Source: Pasteurellaceae bacterium LFhippo2
GTDB lineage: Bacteria; Pseudomonadota; Gammaproteobacteria; Enterobacterales; Pasteurellaceae
NCBI GenBank assembly: GCA_029852775.1
Contig: LEKJ01000104.1
Span: forward strand, 1 to 64,000
Direction of reading: 5' to 3'
Length of the DNA: 64,000 bases
This document shows, piece after piece, positions 10,276 through 18,693 of the stretch. The translations under genes and the position numbers were made by a program. The first letter of the stretch is position 1; every line of letters begins with the position of its first letter. The notes beneath the pieces are model-generated. The model had not been told where the DNA came from, did not search any database, and was given only the letters and a program-made list of their open reading frames with translations.

Positions 10276-10533
10276 TTATTCTAAAGTAGGAACTAACTCT
10301 ACTAAGAAATCAACTGCTTTTTCAGCATCTTCGCCTTCAGCAGAAATAGTAATCACAGTACCTTGAGCTAGGCCTAATGTTTGAAGTTTGAATAAACTTT
10401 TTGCGCTTGCGCTTTTACCGCCAGAAGTTACTGTAATATCTGATGCAAAGCCTTTTGCAGCTTTAACAAATTCTGCAGCAGGGCGAGTATGTAAACCTTG
10501 TGGGCCAGTAATAGTTACTTCTTTTGAATACAT
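10276..10533 (-). CDS. ptsH: Phosphocarrier protein HPr
   Basis: An 85-aa HPr. The phosphorylated His15 is in [11 protein letters not shown]. The regulatory Ser46 region reads [17 protein letters not shown]. It is the first gene of the pts operon, diverging from asd. AGAGGA lies close upstream of the ATG. Confidence 0.96.
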   Translation of the reverse strand: MYSKEVTITGPQGLHTRPAAEFVKAAKGFASDITVTSGGKSASAKSLFKLQTLGLAQGTVITISAEGEDAEKAVDFLVELVPTLE

Positions 10534-10871
10534 AAGAATGTCCTCTGTTATGATTTAAAAAATTAGAAAATCTTAATCTACGTTTCAAGCGTAAAAAATA
10601 ATGACGCTCACTTTACTACAAAACTGGCATAAAAACACGATAAAACAGGTCAAATACGCAATTTATAACCAAAAATAAGTGCATTTTTTGCACAAAAATT
10701 AATTTCATTTGTTTAGAGTCAATTTTTAATCAATAACTTTAAGACTAAAGAAGTAACCGATTGCTCAACATTGTTCCTGATTAATTAAATTTTTTATTGC
10801 AATTCATAAAAAAATCTTGTATTTATCCCACTTTCAAATTCAAACACAATTTTTATTTTCAGGAGTGCAAA
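10534..10871. other. Divergent promoter region ptsH/asd
   Basis: 338 bases without a gene, AT-rich, expected to carry the promoters of the pts operon (minus) and asd (plus). I could not identify a confident CRP site or attenuator. Frames open into this region from asd are extensions without a better ribosome binding site. Confidence 0.4.
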
Positions 10872-11987
10872 ATGCAAAACGTAGGTTTTATTGGTTGGCG
10901 TGGTATGGTAGGTTCTGTTTTAATGGATCGTATGGTTCAAGAAAACGACTTTGCAAATATCAATCCTATTTTCTTCACAACATCACAAGCGGGTCAAAAA
11001 GCCCCTGTTTTTGCAGGTAAAGATGCAGGCGAACTAAAAGATGCATTCGATATCGCAGAATTACAAAAATTAGATATTATCGTAACCTGTCAAGGTGGCG
11101 ATTACACTAATGAAGTTTATCCAAAATTAAAAGCAGCAGGCTGGAACGGCTACTGGATTGATGCCGCGTCTGCATTACGTATGGAAAAAGATGCAATCAT
11201 CGTATTAGATCCTGTAAACCAAAATGTAATCTCAGAAGGTTTAAAAAATGGCATTAAGACTTTCGTAGGCGGTAACTGTACTGTTAGCTTAATGTTAATG
11301 GCTATCGGTGGCTTATTCGAAAAAGATTTAGTGGAATGGGTTTCTGTTGCGACTTACCAAGCAGCTTCAGGTGCTGGCGCGAAAAATATGCGTGAACTTT
11401 TAGTTCAAATGGGTCAATTAGAAGACTCTGTTGCACCAGAACTTGCAAATCCAGCGTCTTCAATCTTAGACATTGAACGTAAAGTAACAGCAAAAATGCG
11501 TGCAGAAGATTTCCCAACAGAAAACTTTGGTGCAGCATTAGGCGGTAGCTTAATTCCTTGGATCGACAAATTATTACCAGAAACAGGACAAACTAAAGAA
11601 GAGTGGAAAGGCTACGCAGAAACTAACAAAATCTTAGGTTTAAGCGACAATCCAATCCCAGTTGATGGTTTATGTGTACGTATCGGTGCATTACGTTGCC
11701 ACAGCCAAGCATTTACTATCAAGCTGAAAAAAGACTTACCATTAGCTGAAATTGAATCGATCATCGCGGCGCACAATGAGTGGGTTAAAGTGATTCCAAA
11801 CGACAAAGAAACCACTTTACGTGAATTAACGCCAGCGAAAGTAACAGGTACATTAACAGTGCCAGTAGGTCGTTTACGTAAATTAGCAATGGGTCCTGAA
11901 TATTTAGCCGCATTTACTGTGGGCGACCAATTATTATGGGGTGCAGCAGAACCTGTACGCCGTATCTTAGTTCAATTAACTAAGTAA
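10872..11987 (+). CDS. asd: Aspartate-semialdehyde dehydrogenase
   Basis: 371 aa. It reduces aspartyl-4-phosphate to aspartate semialdehyde with NADPH, the branch point to lysine/diaminopimelate, threonine and methionine. The NADP loop is [14 protein letters not shown] and the catalytic Cys sits in GGNCTVSLM. The frame is open upstream from 10797, but the ATG at 10872 follows AGGAG and gives the canonical [11 protein letters not shown] start. Confidence 0.95.
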   Translation: MQNVGFIGWRGMVGSVLMDRMVQENDFANINPIFFTTSQAGQKAPVFAGKDAGELKDAFDIAELQKLDIIVTCQGGDYTNEVYPKLKAAGWNGYWIDAASALRMEKDAIIVLDPVNQNVISEGLKNGIKTFVGGNCTVSLMLMAIGGLFEKDLVEWVSVATYQAASGAGAKNMRELLVQMGQLEDSVAPELANPASSILDIERKVTAKMRAEDFPTENFGAALGGSLIPWIDKLLPETGQTKEEWKGYAETNKILGLSDNPIPVDGLCVRIGALRCHSQAFTIKLKKDLPLAEIESIIAAHNEWVKVIPNDKETTLRELTPAKVTGTLTVPVGRLRKLAMGPEYLAAFTVGDQLLWGAAEPVRRILVQLTK

Positions 11988-12002
11988 TTATAAAATAAGG
12001 CA

Positions 12003-12036
12003 AAAGCCACATAATCAACGATTATGTGGCTTTTTT
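12003..12036 (+). terminator. Terminator of asd
   Basis: AAAAGCCACATAATC, loop AACG, ATTATGTGGCTTTTTT. This is a strong stem with a T tract. Confidence 0.9.
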
Positions 12037-12145
12037 GTTAATAACTTTATAACTTTTAGTTATAAACTAATAGAAATAATTCTTTACCTTGCCCGCAATT
12101 CTCGCTATCTTTCACACGATTTTAACCAAACTCAATGGAGTTATT

Positions 12146-13741
12146 ATGAAATTTAATGCGAAATTGTCTGCAATTGCAGCAACTTTATTTGTATCTACTG
12201 TGGCACAAGCTGCAGAGCAAACTTTTGTTAACTGCGTAAGCCGTTCACCATCAGGCTTTAGCCCAGCACTTGTGATGGATGGTATTTCTTATAATGCAAG
12301 TTCACAACAAGTTTATAACCGTTTAGTTGAATTTAAACGCGGCTCAACAGAGATTGAACCTGCATTAGCAGAAAGTTGGACAGTGAGCGAAGATGGCTTA
12401 ACTTACACCTTTAACTTACGTAAAGGCGTAAAATTCCATTCAAATAAAGATTACAAACCAACTCGTGAGTTTAACGCAGATGACGTTGTTTTCTCATTCC
12501 AACGCCAGTTAGATGAAAATCACCCATATCACAACGTATCTAAAGCGACCTATCCGTACTTCAAAGCAATGAAGTTCCCTGCATTATTAAAATCAGTGGA
12601 AAAAGTGGACGATCACACTGTGAAATTTACCTTAAATAAGCAAGACGCAACCTTCTTAGCGAGCTTAGGTATGGACTTCACATCTATCTACTCTGCTGAA
12701 TATGCAGAGAAAATGTTAGCGGCAGGTACACCTGAAGTGGTTGATACAACCCCTATCGGTACTGGCCCATTTGCATTTGCAGGTTACCAACTTGACCAAC
12801 GTATCCGTTATTTTGCGCATAAAGACTATTGGAATGGTAAAGCTGATATTGACCGCTTGATCTTCGATATCGTGCCAGATGCAACAGCACGCTACGCGAA
12901 ATTACAATCAGGTGCGTGCGATATGATGGATTTCCCAAATGCGGCTGATTTAGAGCGTATGAAAACCGATCCTAAGATCAAATTACTTTCTCAAGAAGGT
13001 TTAAATATCGCTTATGTTGCATTCAATACTGAAAAAGCACCATTTGATAATGTGAAAGTTCGCCAAGCATTAAACTACGCGGTAGATAAAAATGCGATCA
13101 TTGATGCTGTATATCGTGGCGCAGGTGTGGCAGCGAAAAACCCTCTTCCACCAACAATTTGGGGCTATAACAACGAAATCACTGGTTATGAATATAATCC
13201 AGAGAAAGCGAAAGAGTTATTAAAAGAAGCAGGTTTAGAAAATGGTTTCAGTACTCAAATCTGGGTACAACCTGTTGTGCGTGCTTCTAACCCAAATCCA
13301 CGCCGTATGGCTGAATTAATTCAAAGCGACTGGGATAAAGTGGGCGTTAAATCAGAATTAGTGACTTACGAATGGGGTGACTACATTAAACGTACTAAAG
13401 CAGGTGAATTAACTGCAGGTACTTATGGTTGGTCTGGTGATAATGGTGACCCAGATAACTTCTTATCACCACTATTTGGTAGTGATAATGTAGGTAACAG
13501 CAACTACGCGCGCTTCAAAAATGCAGATTTAGATGCATTATTAGCGAAAGCGATTGGTTTATCTGATAAAGCTGAACGTGCGAAAATCTACGAACAGGCG
13601 CAAGTGTTATTAAAAGAACAAGCTCCTTGGATTAACGTAGCGCACTCAATCAACTTTGCGCCAGTAAGCAAACGTGTTGAAGGCTATAAACAAAGTCCAT
13701 TTGGTTACTCATACTTCTATGGTACTAAAGTAACTAACTAA
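12146..13741 (+). CDS. HbpA/DppA-type periplasmic substrate-binding protein
   Basis: Family 5 solute-binding protein, 531 aa, closely resembling H. influenzae HbpA (heme-binding) and DppA (dipeptide-binding) over the whole mature length (SYNASSQQVYNRLVEFK, WSGDNGDPDNFLSPL). The signal peptide (MKFNAKLSAIAATLFVSTVA, then QA) ends at a signal peptidase I type AQA-AE site. No lipobox cysteine is present, unlike the lipoprotein HbpA. The ATG at 12146 follows GGAG; the frame's upstream extension is not a signal sequence. No ABC permease gene is adjacent, so it must dock with a permease encoded elsewhere. Dipeptide versus heme/glutathione specificity is open. Confidence 0.85.
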   Translation: MKFNAKLSAIAATLFVSTVAQAAEQTFVNCVSRSPSGFSPALVMDGISYNASSQQVYNRLVEFKRGSTEIEPALAESWTVSEDGLTYTFNLRKGVKFHSNKDYKPTREFNADDVVFSFQRQLDENHPYHNVSKATYPYFKAMKFPALLKSVEKVDDHTVKFTLNKQDATFLASLGMDFTSIYSAEYAEKMLAAGTPEVVDTTPIGTGPFAFAGYQLDQRIRYFAHKDYWNGKADIDRLIFDIVPDATARYAKLQSGACDMMDFPNAADLERMKTDPKIKLLSQEGLNIAYVAFNTEKAPFDNVKVRQALNYAVDKNAIIDAVYRGAGVAAKNPLPPTIWGYNNEITGYEYNPEKAKELLKEAGLENGFSTQIWVQPVVRASNPNPRRMAELIQSDWDKVGVKSELVTYEWGDYIKRTKAGELTAGTYGWSGDNGDPDNFLSPLFGSDNVGNSNYARFKNADLDALLAKAIGLSDKAERAKIYEQAQVLLKEQAPWINVAHSINFAPVSKRVEGYKQSPFGYSYFYGTKVTN

Positions 13742-13766
13742 TAAAATCTGGCTTGTTATAAAAAAT

Positions 13767-13796
13767 AAGCGCCTAAGTGATTACACTTAGGCGCTT
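13767..13796. terminator. Bidirectional terminator between the binding protein and nhaA
   Basis: AAGCGCCTAAGTG, loop ATTA, CACTTAGGCGCTT: a perfect 13-bp stem between convergent genes. Confidence 0.85.
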
Positions 13797-13814
13797 TGTT
13801 ATATTGAAATTTAA

Positions 13815-14999
13815 TTAACGCTGTTCAACAGCGACTGGTTTAGTGAATGCCTTCAATAAAACATAACCTAATACCGCCGCGATACCAGAACCAAGCAAGA
13901 TACCAACACGAGCTAGAGAGATAAATTTACCATCTGACTCTGCTCCACCAAAGGCAAGTCCAGCTAGGAACATCGACATAGTAAAGCCGATACCACAAAG
14001 AATTGAGACTGCAAAAATTTGCTTAAAGTTAATATCATCAGCCAATTTTGCAATACCTAATTTTACCGCAAGATAACTAAAGCTAAATACACCAACCGCT
14101 TTACCTACAATTAAACCTAAAGCAACGCCTAATGTTAACGTTGAAGTAAGTGCGTCAAATCCCATTCCTGATAGATTTACCCCCGCATTTGAAAACGCGA
14201 ATAGCGGTAAAATAAAGAATGAACACCAAGGTACTAAAGCGTGTTCTAAGCGCTCTAATGGGCGAGTACCATCTTTACCTTCTAATGGAATACAGAAACC
14301 AATGATTACCCCTGCAAGAGTCGCGTGAACGCCTGATTTAAGCACTGAAGCCCATAAGATTGTTCCTACAATCATATAAGCGCCTAAAGAACTCACTTTT
14401 AAGCGATTCATAATAATTAACGCAATAATCGCAATAGCTGAAACGATCAGAGCGGTTGTACTTAACTCGTGCGAGAAGAAAATTGCAATAACAATAATTG
14501 CGCCTAAGTCATCAATAATAGCAAGAGCAAGTAAGAAGATTTTCAAGCCAAATGGTACACGTTTGCCTAATAATGCAAGCACACCTAGTGCAAAAGCAAT
14601 ATCGGTAGCCATTGGAATTGCCCAACCGCTTAAATGCTCCGGATTACCCATATTGAGTAAAAAGAAAACCAAAGCAGGGATAACCATACCACCGATAGCA
14701 CCAACAGCTGGGAAAATCGCTTTTTGATAACTAGAAAGTGCGCCAATCGTCAGCTCACGTTTTACTTCTAAGCCAACCATAATAAAGAAGACAGCCATAA
14801 AGCCGTCATTTACCCACATCAATAGTGGCTTATGGATATTGAACAAGCCAATTTGAACACTGACAGTCATATCCAAAAAATCAAAATAGAGATCTTTTAA
14901 AGGTGAATTAGCAAAAAACATTGCTAATGAGGCAAAAATAAGGAGTAAAATACCGCTTGTGGCCTCAAGTTGCAGTAACTTTTTTATTTTGAGAATCAT
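13815..14999 (-). CDS. nhaA: Na+/H+ antiporter NhaA
   Basis: 394 aa, 12 membrane segments, the pH-activated electrogenic Na+(Li+)/H+ exchanger. The ion-binding aspartates lie in [16 protein letters not shown], and the unwound-helix region [14 protein letters not shown] is intact. The ATG at 14999 is chosen because GGAGGAAT lies just upstream; the frame continues to 15047 without support. The gene is monocistronic, ending at the shared terminator. Confidence 0.93.
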   Translation of the reverse strand: MILKIKKLLQLEATSGILLLIFASLAMFFANSPLKDLYFDFLDMTVSVQIGLFNIHKPLLMWVNDGFMAVFFIMVGLEVKRELTIGALSSYQKAIFPAVGAIGGMVIPALVFFLLNMGNPEHLSGWAIPMATDIAFALGVLALLGKRVPFGLKIFLLALAIIDDLGAIIVIAIFFSHELSTTALIVSAIAIIALIIMNRLKVSSLGAYMIVGTILWASVLKSGVHATLAGVIIGFCIPLEGKDGTRPLERLEHALVPWCSFFILPLFAFSNAGVNLSGMGFDALTSTLTLGVALGLIVGKAVGVFSFSYLAVKLGIAKLADDINFKQIFAVSILCGIGFTMSMFLAGLAFGGAESDGKFISLARVGILLGSGIAAVLGYVLLKAFTKPVAVEQR

Positions 15000-15181
15000 A
15001 ATTCCTCCACTGTTATGAGCAAAGCTCTGATTTTGACATTTATTCATTCATAAAAATTAATAACCATATCCGATAAGGGCTTCGAATAACAAATTTTTAA
15101 CAGATAACAGGGGGGAGATCAAGAAAAACCGTCTTTTATAAGGCGGAAATTGGCAAAAATATATTCCAAAAAGGAGATGAT

Positions 15182-15610
15182 ATGACACAAGAATGGATTT
15201 ATTGGGCATTGGCTTCCGCTCTATTTGCAGCCTTTACCGCTATTTTTGCAAAAGTGGGATTACAAGGAATTGACTCCGATTTTGCAACTTTTATCCGAAC
15301 TATTGTGATTATAGCTGCATTGATAGCCTTTTTAACTTACTCAGGAAAATGGCAACCACTTAGCTCTCTGAGCACTAAAAACTGGATTTTTTTAATTTTA
15401 TCGGGCCTTGCAACAGGAATTTCTTGGCTTGCTTATTTTAAAGCACTACAATTAGGCAATGCGTCACAAGTCGCTCCAATTGATAAGTTAAGCTTAGTAT
15501 TAGTTGCCATTTTTGCTGTGGTATTTTTAGGCGAAAGACCAAGTAATCAAGACTGGCTAGGAATTGGATTAGTCGCAACGGGCGTTTTAGTATTAGCAAT
15601 TAAACGTTAA
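15182..15610 (+). CDS. EamA-family small membrane transporter
   Basis: A 142-aa protein with four to five hydrophobic segments forming a single EamA (DMT) repeat, half the size of the usual 10-TM members. Features include the N-terminal helix WIYWALASALFAAFTAIFAKVG and the family-like ending FLGERPSNQDWLGIGLVATGVLVLAI. Such half-size members probably dimerise. The substrate is unknown. AAGGAGATG lies just before the ATG. Confidence 0.8.
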   Translation: MTQEWIYWALASALFAAFTAIFAKVGLQGIDSDFATFIRTIVIIAALIAFLTYSGKWQPLSSLSTKNWIFLILSGLATGISWLAYFKALQLGNASQVAPIDKLSLVLVAIFAVVFLGERPSNQDWLGIGLVATGVLVLAIKR

Positions 15611-15718
15611 TCACAAATTAACCTTGATCTTTACTAAGATTATCTGTAAAATTCGAACTCTTTTTTATGGTCATTAGATTGGCGTTTGCCAATTTTTATA
15701 TTTTTAGGTAGATAACAA

Positions 15719-15853
15719 ATGAAACGTACATTTCAACCATCTGTATTAAAACGTGCTCGTTCACACGGTTTCCGTGCTCGTATGGCAACTAAAGGCGGTC
15801 GTAAAGTTTTAGCTCGTCGTCGTGCTAAAGGTCGCAACAGCTTATCTGCATAA
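15719..15853 (+). CDS. rpmH: 50S ribosomal protein L34
   Basis: 44 aa, [20 protein letters not shown] to KGRNSLSA, a near-canonical L34. It is followed 29 bp later by rnpA, the conserved order. It is shorter than most ORF-length cut-offs, so it is easily missed. Confidence 0.97.
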   Translation: MKRTFQPSVLKRARSHGFRARMATKGGRKVLARRRAKGRNSLSA

Positions 15854-15882
15854 TCGCAGCTAAGTAGCGGAACCACAGTATT

Positions 15883-16260
15883 GTGAATAAGCTAACTTTT
15901 TCTCGGGAGCTACGTCTGTTAGCTCCCGTTCAATTTAAAGCTGTTTTTGAACAGCCTTTCCGAGCTAGCACTCCCCAATTAACTCTTCTTGCAAGAGAAA
16001 ACTCTATTGCTAATCCACGAATCGGTTTAACTGTTGCTAAAAAACATTTAAAGCGCGCTCACGACCGCAATCGTATCAAACGAATTGTGCGCGAAAGCTT
16101 TCGTTTAAAACAGCATAGCCTACCCAATTACGATTTTGTCTTTGTGGCAAAAGGTGGGATTGGAAAACTCTCTAATCAAGAACTCTTTGCAACGTTGGAC
16201 AAATTATGGAATCGCCACATTCGCCTTGCTCAAAATGCAACTCAGCCGAATCAAGCGTAA
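15883..16260 (+). CDS. rnpA: Ribonuclease P protein component
   Basis: 125 aa with the RnpA signature [13 protein letters not shown]. It binds the RNase P RNA and helps mature tRNA 5' ends. The GTG start at 15883 is typical for this gene. Its 3' end overlaps the start of yidD by 55 nt. Confidence 0.93.
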   Translation: MNKLTFSRELRLLAPVQFKAVFEQPFRASTPQLTLLARENSIANPRIGLTVAKKHLKRAHDRNRIKRIVRESFRLKQHSLPNYDFVFVAKGGIGKLSNQELFATLDKLWNRHIRLAQNATQPNQA

Positions 16261-16508
16261 AAGCTAAACCAAGTTTATTAGCCTATCCGCTGATCGCTGT
16301 TGTCCATTTTTATCGCTATGTGATTAGTCCATTACTCGGCCCACGTTGCCGTTTCTATCCAACTTGCTCGCAATATGCCTTAGACGCTTTGCGTATTCAC
16401 GGCGCTTTCAAAGGCAGTTATTTGACGATTAGACGAATTTTACGTTGCCACCCAATGAGTGAAGGTGGCGATGATCCTGTGCCGTGCAAATGTGGTAAAA
16501 CCAAATAA
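16206..16508 (+). CDS. yidD: Membrane protein insertion efficiency factor YidD
   Basis: 100 aa. The YidD core ([36 protein letters not shown]) is complete, and a short unconserved N-terminal extension overlaps rnpA. The usual next gene, yidC, is absent; a repeat element follows instead. Confidence 0.9.
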   Translation: MESPHSPCSKCNSAESSVKAKPSLLAYPLIAVVHFYRYVISPLLGPRCRFYPTCSQYALDALRIHGAFKGSYLTIRRILRCHPMSEGGDDPVPCKCGKTK

Positions 16509-16512
16509 GCCT

Positions 16513-16814
16513 CCTTAACTCTCTCCCATTTATGGGAGAGAGACAGCTTTTCGCAAAACAATGTTTTTGCGAAAAGCAGAGAGAGGGTAACAAGCGGTGA
16601 TATTTCATCAATATTTTGCAAATTGCCCTCTCCCTGACCTACGGTGCTGAACGCACCTTCGGTCTGTCCCTCTCCCGTAAACGGGAGAGGGTGTTTTAGT
16701 CACCGTGTAACTTCGGCATCTTATAACTGCAACAAGAATCGAAAATCTTGCCCTTCTTAAACTCTCTCCCTTTGGGAGATGGTTTAAGAAAGGACTATGT
16801 CAGTTACTACATAA
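16513..16814. repeat. MITE-like dispersed repeat, rearranged copy
   Basis: The inverted version of the repeat seen at 21337-21577 and 29700-29936. It contains the CTCTCCCATTTATGGGAGAG hairpin, an uptake signal core (ACAAGCGGT), the CCCTCTCCCTGACCTACGG block and the CTCTCCCGTAAACGGGAGAG hairpin. A further 100 bp carries a second CTCTCCCTTTGGGAGA hairpin. The end ACTACATAAT (16805-16814) matches the terminal inverted repeat of the other copies. The far end is missing or changed. There is no coding capacity. Confidence 0.75.
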
Positions 16815-16833
16815 TTTTGAAATTATTTGAAAA

Positions 16834-17439
16834 TTAGACCGGTTGTATATCCAATTTTCCGCCAAATCGTTGCGTTAAATCTTGCTTGAAACTATCCACA
16901 TTTGTTGGATTTATACCAAGAACCAACTCGATCTTATCGCTAAATTGCTGTTCGTTTAGCTCTATATCATAAAGTGGTAGCATATGCTGAATGGTATTAA
17001 ATTGGTCATACTCACACTGCAACCGGTACGATTTGCGTAAAACTTTGCGAATTTTCTCTACATTCAATAACGCTTGCTGTACGCCATTGCCATAAGCTTT
17101 AACAAGTCCGCCTGTGCCTAATAAAATACCGCCATAATAGCGAACCACCACCGCACTAATTTCTCCAATTCCACTTCCTAGCAAATAATTTAACATCGGC
17201 TTTCCTGCTGTTCCTGACGGCTCGCCATCATCGGAAAAACCATATTGCTGTGAATCGGTAGGCATTCCTGCCACAGTCGCCCAACAGTGATGACGAGCTT
17301 GCGGGTGTAGCATTCTAATTTCTTGCCAAAAAGCCTTTGCTTGCTCCATACCGTCCGTATGGCGAATATAGGTAATAAAGCGACTTTTCTTAATCTCTTC
17401 TTCAAAGATAACTTCTACTTTAGGGACATAATATTCCAT
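16834..17439 (-). CDS. yigZ: YigZ/IMPACT family protein
   Basis: 201 aa, UPF0029 (IMPACT) N-terminal domain plus DUF1949 C-terminal domain. Signature stretches are ARHHCWATVAG, SDDGEPSGTAGKPML and VVRYYGGILLGTGGLVKAYG. The bacterial role is uncertain. The open frame begins with a GTG at 17463, but the ATG at 17439 gives the family start (M-E-x-x-x-x-P). Confidence 0.9.
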   Translation of the reverse strand: MEYYVPKVEVIFEEEIKKSRFITYIRHTDGMEQAKAFWQEIRMLHPQARHHCWATVAGMPTDSQQYGFSDDGEPSGTAGKPMLNYLLGSGIGEISAVVVRYYGGILLGTGGLVKAYGNGVQQALLNVEKIRKVLRKSYRLQCEYDQFNTIQHMLPLYDIELNEQQFSDKIELVLGINPTNVDSFKQDLTQRFGGKLDIQPV

Positions 17440-17655
17440 AACCAAACCTTGCTTAAAATCCACTTCTTATAATAAAAATTAATAATAATTGTAATAAATA
17501 TTTATAATGTTTTAAATTTGTTAAATTTTTGTGATTTATAACACATTTTTAAAAGAAACCGTTTGCGTAATAGACAAAACAGGAGTATATATCGCAACTA
17601 GTTTTCAGTCGAAAACAACACAACATCATCACACAATTCAGATTGGGATCTTAAT

Positions 17656-18615
17656 ATGAAAAAACTATTTAAACTATCTCTAATTTCTACACTTGCTTTT
17701 AGCGCACTTTCAGTACAAGCAGAAGAAAAATTTGTCACTATCGGTACTGGCGGTCAAACAGGTGTTTACTACGTAGTTGGTCAATCAATTTGCCAATTAG
17801 TAAACAGAGATACTGCAAAAACTCAAATAAAATGTAATGCGCCATCAACGGGTGCTTCAGTTGCAAACTTAAATGCGATTGCCGCAAAAGAGATGGATAT
17901 GGGGATTGCTCAATCTGACTGGCAATTCCACGCCTACAATGGTTCTAGCTCATTTGAAGGCAAGAAAAACGAAAAATTACGCGCTGTTTTCTCTATTCAC
18001 CCAGAACCATTCACTTTAATGGCTCGCGATGATTCAGGTATCAAACAATTTGATGACTTAAAAGGTAAACGTGTAAATGTGGGCGATCCAGGTTCAGGTA
18101 CACGTGCAACAATGAACGTGATTTTAAATGCAAAAGGCTGGACAGATAAAGAATTTAAAGTAGCTTCTGAATTAAAACCTTCGGAAATGGCGTCAGTAAT
18201 GTGTGATAACAACTTAGACGCAATCACTTATAACGTGGGTCATCCGAACGGTGCATTAAAAGAAGCAGCAGCTTCTTGTGACGCACATTTAGTTCCAGTT
18301 ACTGGTGCGGCTATTGATAAATTAGTTGCAGACAACCCTTACTATGCAAAAGCAACAATCCCTGGTGGTTTATATAAAGGCTCTGATCAACCGGTTGAAA
18401 GCTTTGGTGTATACGCAACTTTAGTCACTTCTGCAGATGTCGAAGATGATAAAGTTTATGCCATTGTGAAAGCGGTATTTGATAACTTCGACCGTTTCAA
18501 ACGCTTACACCCTGCGTTTGCAAACTTAAAAGAAGAAGAAATGATTAAGAATGCACTTTCAGCACCACTTCACAACGGTGCAGTACGTTATTACAAAGAG
18601 CGTGGTTGGATGTAA
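17656..18615 (+). CDS. TAXI-family TRAP transporter substrate-binding protein
   Basis: 319 aa periplasmic receptor. The signal peptide is MKKLFKLSLISTLAFSALSV with cleavage near QAEE. The TAXI hallmark VTIGTGGQTGVYYVVGQSIC follows immediately. It delivers substrate to the fused permease encoded 78 bp downstream. Members of this type bind small acids such as glutamate or 2-oxoglutarate, but the ligand cannot be read from the sequence. Confidence 0.9.
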   Translation: MKKLFKLSLISTLAFSALSVQAEEKFVTIGTGGQTGVYYVVGQSICQLVNRDTAKTQIKCNAPSTGASVANLNAIAAKEMDMGIAQSDWQFHAYNGSSSFEGKKNEKLRAVFSIHPEPFTLMARDDSGIKQFDDLKGKRVNVGDPGSGTRATMNVILNAKGWTDKEFKVASELKPSEMASVMCDNNLDAITYNVGHPNGALKEAAASCDAHLVPVTGAAIDKLVADNPYYAKATIPGGLYKGSDQPVESFGVYATLVTSADVEDDKVYAIVKAVFDNFDRFKRLHPAFANLKEEEMIKNALSAPLHNGAVRYYKERGWM

Positions 18616-18643
18616 CATCTAATTAATTTGTATATTCGTATTT

Positions 18644-18670
18644 AGGAAGCTACTTCGGTAGCTTCCTTTT
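18644..18670 (+). terminator. Intra-operon stem-loop
   Basis: AGGAAGCTAC, loop TTCG, GTAGCTTCCTTTT between the receptor and permease genes. The UUCG-loop hairpin followed by T's suggests partial termination or 3' stabilisation, which would favour receptor over permease expression. Confidence 0.7.
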
Positions 18671-18693
18671 GCCTTTCATTTGTCGGGGGATTT

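Noticed and set aside
15048-15181. Cation-sensing riboswitch upstream of nhaA
   Set aside because: A small hairpin (CCGTCTTTTATAAGGCGG near 15129) exists, but I cannot match the region to a known nhaA motif, and it is also the upstream region of the EamA gene.
15611-15718. Replication origin beside rpmH
   Set aside because: dnaA, dnaN and clustered DnaA boxes are absent; in this family rpmH is often not at the origin.
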